64,000 bases of DNA from CALBPI01 sp038531945 (GTDB taxonomy: Bacteria > Pseudomonadota > Gammaproteobacteria > Steroidobacterales > Woeseiaceae): the NCBI GenBank assembly GCA_038531945.1, contig JBCBBH010000003.1, forward strand, positions 62,001-126,000, written 5' to 3'. Made by a program: the position numbers and the translations under genes. Position 1 is the first letter of the stretch. Each line of letters starts with the position of its first letter. Under the pieces are notes generated by a model. It did not search any database. It saw nothing but the letters and a program-made list of their open reading frames with translations, and was not told the DNA's origin. Below, in pieces: positions 16,154 through 28,890 of this stretch.

Positions 16154-18403
16154 TCAGTTGGAAACCTCGCGCGGCAGCTCCAACACAAAACGTGAGCCGC
16201 GCGCACGGTCGAAGTCGGTATCGAGGTAGATCCGTCCGCCGTGCAACTCGGCCACACGCTGCACCGAAGCAAGCCCTATGCCGCTGCCCTCGATCTCGTC
16301 TCGACGGTGTAGCCGCTTGAACGGTTGAAAAATTTGATCTGCATGCTCTGGATCAATGCCGATGCCATTATCCGTAACGAAGATGCGCGTTCGATCTGCG
16401 CTATCAACTTGCTCGATGCTGATGGTCGGCGTCCGCTCTGAGTGCCGGTATCGAATGGCGTTGCTGACAAGATTTTGTATCGCGGTGGTTAGCAAAGCGC
16501 GGTTTGCACGAACAACGCCAGTATTGCCGCCGCGCAATATCGCGGCGTCAGACCGAATTTCATCGGCCAGCATTTGCTCGACGTCAGCGACAATATCGGC
16601 CAGCGGAATCTCATCAATCGCGGGCTCGCTATGTCCGATTTCGACGTACGCAAGGACCTGGTCGACCAAAGAGTCCAGCCGGTCAACCGAAGTCTCGGCC
16701 GCTGTGGCGATCGCCTCTCTAAATGCTTGTGAATCTGCGTTCCGATTCTCTGATTCTCGAAGTTCGCTCAGCGCAAGGTTGATCGTCCTGAGTGGGCCTC
16801 GAATATCGTGGACGGTCGAATGCGTGAAACTCGTGAGGGTCGCATTTCGATCGCTGAGTTTCCGTATCGCCGCAGCCTGATACGCGATCAGATCGAGAAT
16901 CTCCTGGAACAGCGATTTCGCGACCTCTATCTCGGATTTCAGCCACGGCAAAGCGATGTTCAAATGTTCATCTGTCCAAGTCTTGAATGAGTTTCTCGGG
17001 TTGAGTCGATGCGTTCCATCGATCTGCGGCATGATCTCTTTTTGGTTGGGATCGCCCGCCCATTTCGCCAATTTCTGCATGGGGCCGCGAAACCAGGCCA
17101 GTAGGCAGTTTCGTTCCAGTTTGACGGGCAGCAGCAATATCCCGCACGCAGTTTCGCGCTGGTCAAGCGCTGTTTGCATCGTTTGCGGCAGTGCGGCGTC
17201 CATGAAGTGGCCGCGCGCACCTAGATCGATGCCCAGTTGTAGTATGTCGTGGATGAACTCATTCGGCGGAACCGCGCCGTCGGTGATGATCTCACCATCG
17301 TACTCGGCAGCGAACCCGTCGGCGTCCATGAAACGGCGAAGGTCGGGTGCGAACTTCACGAGGCTTTTCCCAACGTCACCAGACTCTCGCAGCTCACTCG
17401 CGAAATTCGCCTCAATCCGACGCAGCACGACGATCTTGTCGGCTCGGCGTTCACTTTCCGCTTGGGCTAGGCGCGTCATCAATGCACTAGCGACGTCCTC
17501 GCCCAGCCTCCGGATGTCAATTGGCAGAAAACCTGCCTCATCGTTGTGACAGACGATAAGCCCCCAGAGTGACTCCTGGTATCTCAGACCGACGGAGAAC
17601 GAGCTTTGTAGACCCATGTTGCGGAAGTACGCGGTGTGCATCGGCGATACGGACCGCAGAAGAGAGTACGTCAGATCGAGAGGCTCGACGTCAGGCGCGA
17701 CGGCTATACGACTGTTGTCGTCGTCGGACGATGAGACCGAGCGAGACGACACCAGGGAATACAGGTGGCGTGCTTGAGCCGGAATGTCGTGAGCCGGGAA
17801 AAACAGATCGAGATACGAAGACATCCGCTCATCGCGAGACTCCGCGATCACATGACCCGACCAGTCGGGCATGAACTGGTAGACCATGCTTTTCGGAAAG
17901 CCCGTCAGCTTGCGCATCGCGTCAACCGCGATATCCGCCCCCTCCTGAAACGTTGGCGCTTTGATGATTCGGCTGCAGGCCTGCTGCGCGAACCGCATCT
18001 TGCTGCGGATATCGTGGTCTGTCGTGTTCGCAGACGGCATGAACTCCACGTAGATGATGCCGCCGAGTTCGTGGCAGGCCACGTCGAACGTCTGATTCGC
18101 TCCCGGGTACGACTCCCCTAGTAGGGTGTGCACCAGCGGTTCGCCCAAATCGGCTGTCTGCAGTTCGTCTGCCAACGGCTTGAATTGGGTGGCAAAGGCT
18201 TCACCAAGGAGCATGTCGTGCGGAGGGCAACCGAGCATTGAATCGACATTCTCTGAGGCTGCAACGATTTGGTGAGTGGCGGCGTCCAGACCGATCAACG
18301 CTCCACGATTCTGAACCGCGCCGCTGAGGTGCAGCGCTTCGCTGGCGCAGTTGTCGAGCGTGACCTTGTTCTGAGCAATGAATTGCCCGAGAGATTTCGC
18401 CAT
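16154..18403 (-). CDS. bphP: Bacteriophytochrome sensor histidine kinase
   Basis: 749 residues: N-terminal PAS (about 15-110) with the biliverdin-attachment Cys at residue 19 (LDNCASEALHLSGAVQ), GAF with PAHDIPAQARHLY (the PASDIP motif, Ser replaced by His) and the RSVSPMH block, PHY with the tongue motifs WAGDP and PRNSF, then HisKA (phospho-acceptor in STVHDIRGPLRTI) and HATPase_c (NLVSNAIRY, DNGIGI, GSGIGLASV). It senses red/far-red light and autophosphorylates. The usual GLIACHH block reads GLIVCHNDE, so one of the paired His is Asn. No response regulator lies next to it in this window. It is divergent from the rRNA operon. Confidence 0.92.
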   Translation of the reverse strand: MAKSLGQFIAQNKVTLDNCASEALHLSGAVQNRGALIGLDAATHQIVAASENVDSMLGCPPHDMLLGEAFATQFKPLADELQTADLGEPLVHTLLGESYPGANQTFDVACHELGGIIYVEFMPSANTTDHDIRSKMRFAQQACSRIIKAPTFQEGADIAVDAMRKLTGFPKSMVYQFMPDWSGHVIAESRDERMSSYLDLFFPAHDIPAQARHLYSLVSSRSVSSSDDDNSRIAVAPDVEPLDLTYSLLRSVSPMHTAYFRNMGLQSSFSVGLRYQESLWGLIVCHNDEAGFLPIDIRRLGEDVASALMTRLAQAESERRADKIVVLRRIEANFASELRESGDVGKSLVKFAPDLRRFMDADGFAAEYDGEIITDGAVPPNEFIHDILQLGIDLGARGHFMDAALPQTMQTALDQRETACGILLLPVKLERNCLLAWFRGPMQKLAKWAGDPNQKEIMPQIDGTHRLNPRNSFKTWTDEHLNIALPWLKSEIEVAKSLFQEILDLIAYQAAAIRKLSDRNATLTSFTHSTVHDIRGPLRTINLALSELRESENRNADSQAFREAIATAAETSVDRLDSLVDQVLAYVEIGHSEPAIDEIPLADIVADVEQMLADEIRSDAAILRGGNTGVVRANRALLTTAIQNLVSNAIRYRHSERTPTISIEQVDSADRTRIFVTDNGIGIDPEHADQIFQPFKRLHRRDEIEGSGIGLASVQRVAELHGGRIYLDTDFDRARGSRFVLELPREVSN

Positions 18404-18623
18404 TCTTATTAATTGTCCTTGGACCCGTCCCTGGAGTGCTCAAACTAAGTAAAATCGGGTGCGATCACAACTCTGCACACGGATTGGACGTCTCGGGTGC
18501 TTGGCTCAACCCGGAATGTTGTGCGCAAATGTTCCGGCCGCGGCATCTCAGCTACGGTTTGTGATCGATCGGCTGGGTCCAAAAACGCTGTTTTTACGCA
18601 GTTTCCGAATGGTCGGCGACGCC

Positions 18624-18675
18624 GTAAAAAAAAATTCATAAATTCCCTTGACGGCGCTTCGAGAGTCTCTATACT
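18624..18675 (+). promoter_or_regulatory. rRNA operon promoter P1 with UP-like A-tract
   Basis: -35 TTGACG at 18648-18653, a 16-base spacer, -10 TATACT at 18670-18675, followed by a GC-rich discriminator (GCGCGCC), the hallmark of promoters under stringent (ppGpp) control. An A-tract and AT-rich block (18624-18644) directly upstream looks like an UP element for the alpha subunit. The 16-base spacer is typical of rrn P1. Confidence 0.8.
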
Positions 18676-18745
18676 GCGCGCCTCGCTTGGGGCAAGACCT
18701 GCCCGGGCGTTTACCTGCAAAGTCAAATTTTAGTGCTCTGCACTG

Positions 18746-18773
18746 TTGACGACCCGCGCTTCCGGCGTATAAT
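18746..18773 (+). promoter_or_regulatory. rRNA operon promoter P2
   Basis: -35 TTGACG at 18746-18751, 16-base spacer, consensus -10 TATAAT at 18768-18773. It lies 98 bases after P1 and about 230 bases before mature 16S. It is a better consensus match than P1 and probably gives basal rRNA transcription. Confidence 0.8.
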
Positions 18774-18826
18774 TGTAGGTCTGCCTCGGACAAACCCAGG
18801 GCCACTAGTAGGGCTCGGGCCGCGGC

Positions 18827-18839
18827 TGCTCTTTAACAA
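18827..18839 (+). promoter_or_regulatory. boxA antitermination site in the rRNA leader
   Basis: TGCTCTTTAACAA matches the rrn boxA consensus recognised by NusB/NusE, which protects untranslated rRNA transcripts from Rho. A second, identical copy lies in the 16S-23S spacer at 21131-21143. Confidence 0.9.
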
Positions 18840-18841
18840 AT

Positions 18842-18873
18842 TAACCAGATAATTTGTGTGGGTGCTCGCGCTG
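18842..18873 (+). other. 5' strand of the pre-16S processing stem
   Basis: This leader segment (AACCAGATAATTTGTGTGG, then GTGCTCGCGC) is complementary to 20576-20606 after 16S (GGCGCGAGCC, then CATACAAGTTATCTGGTT). It brings both ends of pre-16S together as an RNase III substrate. Confidence 0.8.
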
Positions 18874-19005
18874 GTGGAAGCCGTCGGCAAAAACCAGAGT
18901 GAGTAACCTATAGTCAGTAGTTAATTTTTGATTAGCAAAAGCTAGGGACACTTACTCTTCTGAACCCAAGGCTTCGGTCTTAGGTTCGATTAAGCTCACA
19001 GCTTT

Positions 19006-20546
<1,541 letters not shown>

Positions 20547-20575
20547 AAAGAGTAAATAGGCAGCTGACAATTCGT

Positions 20576-20606
20576 CGGCGCGAGCCTCCATACAAGTTAT
20601 CTGGTT
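20576..20606 (+). other. 3' strand of the pre-16S processing stem
   Basis: Partner of 18842-18873: an extended complementary stem across 16S with a few bulges, placed 30 bases after the 16S 3' end, as expected for RNase III maturation. Confidence 0.8.
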
Positions 20607-20639
20607 TCAGCAGCAGCCCCTGGTGCTTCACGCTGGCGC

Positions 20640-20716
<77 letters not shown>

Positions 20717-20983
20717 TTTTCCGGATTTCGGCGTTACGACGTCGCTTGTTTAGCAGGCTAAACGGCGCGACCCCGCGCCTTGAACTCCGAAAAATGGCGT
20801 CGCCGTCATACGTATGCCTTACGCGGAGTGTGCAACTGATCGACAGTCGTCCAAGGTGCCTTGGCGCAGGACTTCTGGTTCCTGGCTAGGCGGATCGTGA
20901 TCGAGCAAGCGGAGTTTACTCGTGTGTAAACGACCGCAGCGAGAGCACGACCAACAACGCCAGGGAACAAAACGACAAGCCAC

Positions 20984-21059
20984 GGGGCCATAGCTCAGCT
21001 GGGAGAGCGCCTGCTTTGCACGCAGGAGGTCGGCGGTTCGATCCCGCCTGGCTCCACCA
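20984..21059 (+). tRNA. alaT: tRNA-Ala (TGC)
   Basis: 76 bases with encoded CCA. Acceptor stem GGGGCCA pairs with TGGCTCC (one G·T), anticodon TGC at 21017-21019, T-loop TTCGATC. Second spacer tRNA. The 267 bases between the two tRNAs hold no gene that I can see. Confidence 0.97.
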
Positions 21060-21130
21060 ACTTTTTGTTGGTCCTGACAACGCTGCTGAACAACTAAAGT
21101 TTTCGCGAACACTCAAATGAGTGTTGGCTT

Positions 21131-21143
21131 TGCTCTTTAACAA
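21131..21143 (+). promoter_or_regulatory. boxA antitermination site in the 16S-23S spacer
   Basis: TGCTCTTTAACAA, identical to the leader boxA, about 70 bases after tRNA-Ala. A spacer boxA ahead of 23S is standard in gammaproteobacterial rrn operons. Confidence 0.9.
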
Positions 21144-21541
21144 TCTGGAACATGTTTTGACGTCTAGGCTAAATAACTTCGGTTATTTAGTGCGGATCGG
21201 GTTTTCGAGGCCCGATCCATCTAGAGTGTCGCATTCGCGTCATTTGATACGGCTCTGCAACCGATCACAGTAATCTTCTACTGCGGTGAATGAGTCTGAG
21301 ACGGAACGGGCCTGCTTCGCAAAAGGTGAGGGCTCCGGAAGTTTCGACATCGATAATGTCTGAACCCGCCCTATGTGCGATCGCACATGAGGAAGGTTTG
21401 AGCCGGGCATTTTTTTGTCTCGCACGGCGCATTTCGGCCGACGAGGTGAGCGTACGTTTGTACGTGATCCGAGGAGAACGAAATGCAACAAAGCGAGACG
21501 GAAAAAGGACCGCTCACAACACAGACTGCTTTGGGTTATAT

Positions 21542-21546
<5 letters not shown>
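21139..21546 (+). other. Pre-23S leader with three segments pairing to the 23S trailer
   Basis: Three separated segments are complementary to the trailer. AACAATCTGGA...TTTTGACGTC (21139-21165) pairs with 24613-24636, AGAGTGTCGC (21223-21232) with 24600-24609, and ACTGCTTTGG...TTATATG (21525-21542) with 24431-24449. Local hairpins lie between, such as CGTAC GTTT GTACG near 21450. The layout gives a long processing stalk around 23S. No protein-coding signal was found in this spacer. Confidence 0.75.
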
Positions 21547-24430
<2,884 letters not shown>

Positions 24431-24433
<3 letters not shown>

Positions 24434-24640
24434 ATAACACCAAAGCAGTTTGCTTAGGTGCGACGCGATCCAAATCTGACGCAAAACATTTTTCGACTGA
24501 CGAGGCGCAGTCTCGATGAGGTCTGGAGTGTACATACGAGTACATGACTGGCCGAAGAGAGAGTGCAACGAAGGCAGGCGGAGAATGGATTCGTCCAGAG
24601 CGACACTCTAACGACGTCAAAACACTCCAGATTGTTAACT
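24431..24640 (+). other. 23S-5S spacer carrying the 3' side of the 23S processing stalk
   Basis: Holds the partners of the three leader segments (24431-24449, 24600-24609, 24613-24636) in mirror order, plus a local hairpin TGTAC ... GTACA near 24530. No tRNA or gene is present in the spacer. Confidence 0.7.
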
Positions 24641-24687
24641 TTTTTGAGTTGACGTGAGCCCTTGCGGACACGGCGCTCATACCGGTT

Positions 24688-24807
24688 TGCCTGGCGGCAA
24701 TAGCGAGTAGGAACCACCCGATCCCATATCGAACTCGGAAGTGAAAATGCTCTGCGCCGATGGTAGTGTGGGGTCTCCCCATGTGAGAGTAGGACACTGC
24801 CAGGCAT
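24688..24807 (+). rRNA. rrf: 5S ribosomal RNA
   Basis: 120 bases from TGCCTGGCGGC to GCCAGGCAT, which pair as helix I. Internal blocks CCGATCCCATATCGAACTCG, GAAGTGAAA and GCGCCGATGGTAGTGTGGGG are diagnostic. Confidence 0.97.
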
Positions 24808-24814
24808 TTATTGC

Positions 24815-24852
24815 GAAAGGCCGTAGCCCGTTTGGGTTACGGCCTTTTTCTT
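24815..24852 (+). terminator. rRNA operon intrinsic terminator
   Basis: Eleven-base GC-rich stem (GGCCGTAGCCC / GGGTTACGGCC, one G·T) with a GTTT loop, preceded by AAA and followed by TTTTTCTTT, eight bases after 5S. Confidence 0.92.
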
Positions 24853-24952
24853 TGGCGAGCTTGTTGTATCTCTCCTCACGTAAGACATTTTCTATTCTTC
24901 CAACATTTTCTACTGGTATTGTAGAGGCCGGGCTTGAGAAAAGGACCCGTCC

Positions 24953-27235
24953 ATGTCCGTCCATAAGACAAAGATCAGCGAAATTGAGGGTGAGGTTGCA
25001 GAGCTCCATCCCTTGCTTTCTCGGCTTTTGCCAGAGCTACCTACAGTTCAAAAGATCGAATACACGCAAGGCCCTCACGAAATGGGTGCTGACTTTGTCT
25101 TGGAGCGTCGTGATCCAGCGCTGAACCAAACACATTATGTAGGAGTTATCGTTAAGGTCGGACCAATCAGGCAGAATCATCGAGATGTGGATGAACAGAT
25201 TCGCGAGTGTGCGGTAGAGCGCCCTTTCGATGGGGGGACCAAGCGGGTTTTTCTATCCGAGATCTGGGTCGTGACTTCCGGCAGAATCAGTAACAATGCG
25301 AAACAAAAAATCCACAACAACCACGCCACGACATCGATACGCTTCATCGATGGAGAGGCACTTGCAAAACTTCTAGAGCATCATCTCCCGGACTATTGGG
25401 ACGATCTTCCGCCAGACGTTTCAAAGTATTTTGCTAGACTTTCGAAGCGACTATTGGACCAACTGCATCAATCGGACAGCTTGGCCGCTATCGCAAATGA
25501 CTTCTACATAGAATTGGATCTGACCGAGATAGCGCCAAAAACCAGTCTTGCCACCAAAAGACGGTCACGCTCGGCAAAGCGATTCAAACAAGTCGATCCC
25601 AAAACGTTGATTGAGGAACTAGCCCCCCTAATCGTCATAGAGGGTGAGATGGGTTCTGGCAAAACGCGGCTAGTTCGACGGATCGCTGAGCATTACACAC
25701 AAGCAACAGTCTTCCAGGAGTACGCCCTGCTTCCGATCGTCTATTCCTGCGTAGATTTGAAATCAGAGCACGACAATGACGTGGCAGCTCTTATTCAAAC
25801 GGAGTTGGGGGATTTATTGAATTCGGAAAATGCGGAACGGAGGCCGCTGGTCTTTCTCGATGGTCTTGACGAAGTCCTTATTGACTCGGACGAAAGAGAG
25901 GAAGCAATAAGGGAGTTGCTAGATCGTTGTTCGCAAGTGAAGGACGCAGTCATAGTACTGACGACTAGATCGTCGGGATCCCTTGAGCCTATTCTTGGCG
26001 AAATGAAGGACGTGCGCCGGCTGCAGATTGAACCGTTGTCGATGGCGAAACTGATCTCGTTCATTGAAAAGCTATGTGAAGATTCGGAAATTCCTAAGAG
26101 GCTTTATAGCGATGCACAGGGGTCGGATCTCTTCAGGCAGCTACCCCAGAGCCCAATTGCCGCAATTTTACTTTCACGAATTCTCGAACAGACGACGGCC
26201 GATTTGCCTAGTACGCTAACTGAGCTTTACTCACAGGCGATGGAGCTACTCCTTGGTCGATGGGATGTTTCCAAAGGCTTGCAGACGCAAGTCGAATACA
26301 AAGCTTCTTTTGCGATCGCTAAAAATCTCGCCAAATTTATGTTGGATAACGGCCTCTCGCAAATTTCGCAGGCTGAGGTGCTCGATTCTGTGACGAAGTA
26401 TCTCCAAGAACGCAATCTACCCGTTGAGTCAGGTCAGATTTTTGATCGCCTTTTCCGCAGGACAGGCGTTTTCGTGTTAGACGATCTCAATAAGACTGTT
26501 TCTTTCAGACACCGGTCTTTTGCCGAGTTCTTGTACGCTTCTAATCAAAGTGGTCAACAGCTTCCAGTGGACTATTCTTTTTTCGACCCATATTGGTTGA
26601 ATAGTCGCTTTTTCTACGTTGGTCTTCGCGATGATTGTCCTGACCTCCTTTCCGAGCTCATGGCGTGGTCGGCCGAAAGTGACGACGAGAAGTGGGCTAA
26701 GATGATGAGCACTCCGCTGTACCTTTTGGCCGCGGTGATGACGTCATATGAAATTACGGAAGAAAACCTTGGCGCATTGTTTCTTGAAATGGCTCAAGTC
26801 TTTCAGAGCTATCGATCTCGTCTGGACGAAAATTCACTCAAACATTTTTCTCAGGTCGATCTTCTATTGATTTTCCGGTTCATTGCCAACAAGAATTTTG
26901 GCTACAGATTCTTCACAAGAGCGGTCGAATCAGCTTGCATCAAAATCTCAGATGCAAACGCCTCGAGCGAAGAGAAGCAAATCGCTTTGTTCTTCTTGGC
27001 CTCCGTCTCATTGGACTTTGGGATAGATGGACCAATGAAAATACTCTTGTCTACTTACAAACGAACGGAGATGGATGTACTAGTGGCAGCAGGTTTGCGC
27101 GTTGAGCTTGAGAACACCAAGAGCAAAGCAGCTGACCCATTAAGGCGCACTTATAGAAAGCGATGGAACAAGCTCTTGAGGGGCAACCCCTCGGTTTCCG
27201 GAACGCTTAAACAGCTCACAAGCTCGAAAAAGTAG
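24953..27235 (+). CDS. REase-like/NACHT STAND NTPase, candidate antiphage protein
   Basis: 760 residues. The N-terminal domain (about 1-150) looks like the PD-(D/E)XK restriction-endonuclease fold: GPHEMGADFVLERRD with Asp47, then a strand YVGVIVKVG with Lys68, and an EIWVVTSG strand. The acidic residue normally two before the Lys is Ile66. A NACHT-type NTPase follows (about 220-400) with Walker A GEMGSGKT (231-238), Walker B LVFLDGLDE (299-307) and TTRS (337-340). The C-terminal third is helical without evident repeats. Such effector-NACHT proteins act as bacterial NLR-like phage sensors. The gene lies 100 bases after the rRNA terminator, is AT-richer than its neighbours and has a GAAAAGGA ribosome-binding site. 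Role inferred, not shown. Confidence 0.8.
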   Translation: MSVHKTKISEIEGEVAELHPLLSRLLPELPTVQKIEYTQGPHEMGADFVLERRDPALNQTHYVGVIVKVGPIRQNHRDVDEQIRECAVERPFDGGTKRVFLSEIWVVTSGRISNNAKQKIHNNHATTSIRFIDGEALAKLLEHHLPDYWDDLPPDVSKYFARLSKRLLDQLHQSDSLAAIANDFYIELDLTEIAPKTSLATKRRSRSAKRFKQVDPKTLIEELAPLIVIEGEMGSGKTRLVRRIAEHYTQATVFQEYALLPIVYSCVDLKSEHDNDVAALIQTELGDLLNSENAERRPLVFLDGLDEVLIDSDEREEAIRELLDRCSQVKDAVIVLTTRSSGSLEPILGEMKDVRRLQIEPLSMAKLISFIEKLCEDSEIPKRLYSDAQGSDLFRQLPQSPIAAILLSRILEQTTADLPSTLTELYSQAMELLLGRWDVSKGLQTQVEYKASFAIAKNLAKFMLDNGLSQISQAEVLDSVTKYLQERNLPVESGQIFDRLFRRTGVFVLDDLNKTVSFRHRSFAEFLYASNQSGQQLPVDYSFFDPYWLNSRFFYVGLRDDCPDLLSELMAWSAESDDEKWAKMMSTPLYLLAAVMTSYEITEENLGALFLEMAQVFQSYRSRLDENSLKHFSQVDLLLIFRFIANKNFGYRFFTRAVESACIKISDANASSEEKQIALFFLASVSLDFGIDGPMKILLSTYKRTEMDVLVAAGLRVELENTKSKAADPLRRTYRKRWNKLLRGNPSVSGTLKQLTSSKK

Positions 27236-27506
27236 ATGGTTTCAAATTTGGCGAGAGTCATCTGATTGATCGGAGCTGTCTGAAGACAGTTGAAGCGGGG
27301 AAACGAAGGCGCCTTTGAGATGAGCTTATATTTCTGATGACCACTTACAATGTCCCGAATTGATTCCGGCATTTGCCGCCAGGCACTGACTCAAAAAAGA
27401 CACAGAGATGACTAAGTATCTAACGTCGGACTCTAGCGCGGTTCGTTGCTCCAGATGCGATTTGCGCAGATATCTAATGTTGCAAATTGGACATTGAAAC
27501 CGAAAA

Positions 27507-28037
27507 GTGAATGGATTAGGCAAAGGCAGTGACGACCCTCGGGGCACCTCAAACCCTAGGGGTATTAATTGGGCGGGTATTGGGGTGATCGTCGCAATTC
27601 TTGTACCGTTGCTTGGGTATATAGCAACTCAATTCAACCGGAGGGAAACAATTCGGATCGATGCAACGGATTGCGCTATTCCCCCAAGTCAGTGTATCAA
27701 CGTAGGTCCAGGGGCCTATGGCGAGAAAATAATTACCAATAGCCCACCGGATAAAGTGCAGGTTAACTCGGCGCTCTACGTCTTTTCCACGTGGCGGTCG
27801 GGTCAATACGAGCTTTGGGTCGAGTATGCTTCAAAAGACTCACGGCCGGTTCGGATAACTCTCAACAATAAGTTAATTGTTCCGTCAGGATTGGCTGAAA
27901 CCACACTCACATGGGGGAATCCTAGGCCGTTTCGACAAGCTCTCGTTACGCTTGAAGGCGGTAAGAACACTCTTGAACTCTATCGATCTAACGTTTTCCC
28001 TCACATACGCAGGGTAGAATTCCGACCGGTCGAGTAA
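27507..28037 (+). CDS. Membrane-anchored protein with beta-sandwich (CBM-like) domain, unknown
   Basis: 176 residues: a short basic/polar N-terminus, one transmembrane segment (INWAGIGVIVAILVPLLGYI, about 20-40), and an extracytoplasmic domain with two Cys (CAIPPSQC) and a beta-rich end (SGQYELWVEYASKDSRPVRI, then GGKNTLELYRS and a closing VEFRPVE). The end resembles carbohydrate-binding galactose-like sandwiches in pattern, but I do not recognise a family. GTG start at 27507. It is 271 bases after the NACHT gene, with no hairpin I can name in between, so it may or may not belong to that system. Base composition is similarly AT-rich. Confidence 0.55.
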   Translation: MNGLGKGSDDPRGTSNPRGINWAGIGVIVAILVPLLGYIATQFNRRETIRIDATDCAIPPSQCINVGPGAYGEKIITNSPPDKVQVNSALYVFSTWRSGQYELWVEYASKDSRPVRITLNNKLIVPSGLAETTLTWGNPRPFRQALVTLEGGKNTLELYRSNVFPHIRRVEFRPVE

Positions 28038-28338
28038 CGCGTTCATTTATCGAGCCAGACACGCATTCGTACCCCATCGAGGAGTTTTGCAAGAAGAAAA
28101 ACAGGGCAAAAAAGGAGATCGAGCCAATTTTGGTGATCTCTCGTGTCCGAGCTTTCCCATTTGGAATTCGAGAGACCTCTCAGCAGTAGGTTACGCTACG
28201 GTTCCGACGAAGAATAGCCAATGATACGTTGCACAGTAGTCGTTCGCTTCCATCTCGAAGTCCCGGCAAACTAGGCTCGGCGCATTGTCCCGCATTCTTC
28301 GGCCGCGAAATGTCACACTGACAGCAAAACATTTGTTT
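28038..28338. other. Intergenic stretch without recognisable gene
   Basis: About 300 bases between the CBM-like gene and the convergent DUF1254 gene. No frame of coding character, RNA gene or clear terminator hairpin was seen. Confidence 0.5.
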
Positions 28339-28890
28339 CTAGTTGTCCCTGTTGTCAACCGGATCGCAAGTCATTTCGGTTTGGTTTTCGAGAATGCCGG
28401 GCATATCTGATGGATCGGCGGCAAACCTGCGAATTAGCATGATTCCTTTCGATGAGGGCGACAGGATCGTTTGGCCCGACAGGTCGCTCGTGTCTTGCCC
28501 TGGCAAGGCAAGAATATAGTCGAAGCTTGAATCCTTCAGTTGACGATCGTTTCTGACGAAGAAATTGTCAAAATTCTGTTGATAGAAGGATATCGACCAA
28601 TATCGTGGCCAAGTTTCGCCTGTGATTCGTACGGGGCCGTCGGTGAGGTCATAGGCCATTGAGCTAATGATGCTATCCGGATTGGCGCGACGGGCGGCAC
28701 TTTTCCTCGGCCCATAGTTTGTATTGTGATAACACGAATTCCAACCGCCCGCTGCTTTCGCGATTCGCGCTTCTATCGTCGACATCACGCGGATCGGCGC
28801 TTGCTTGATAACGAACGAACGTGTTGCGAAGAATACTGCTGTGCTAACGATGACCGCCCCAAGCACATATGCTGCCGAACGACCTAGCAC
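28339..28890 (-). CDS. DUF1254-domain protein
   Basis: 183 residues with an N-terminal membrane or signal segment (AAYVLGAVIVSTAVFFATRSF). The body has the DUF1254 pattern: NTNYGPRKSAARRANPDSIISSMAYDLTDGPVRITGE, then YWSISFYQQNFDNFFVRNDRQ. Its start overlaps the stop of the upstream DUF1214 gene by seven bases. Together they form the two halves of the larger DUF1254-DUF1214 proteins known in many bacteria. The function is unknown. It acts at or outside the inner membrane by its signal segment. Confidence 0.8.
   Translation of the reverse strand: MLGRSAAYVLGAVIVSTAVFFATRSFVIKQAPIRVMSTIEARIAKAAGGWNSCYHNTNYGPRKSAARRANPDSIISSMAYDLTDGPVRITGETWPRYWSISFYQQNFDNFFVRNDRQLKDSSFDYILALPGQDTSDLSGQTILSPSSKGIMLIRRFAADPSDMPGILENQTEMTCDPVDNRDN

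Noticed and set aside
18445..18805. Minus-strand frames in the rRNA promoter region
   Set aside because: They overlap both rrn promoters, have no ribosome-binding site and no family signal.
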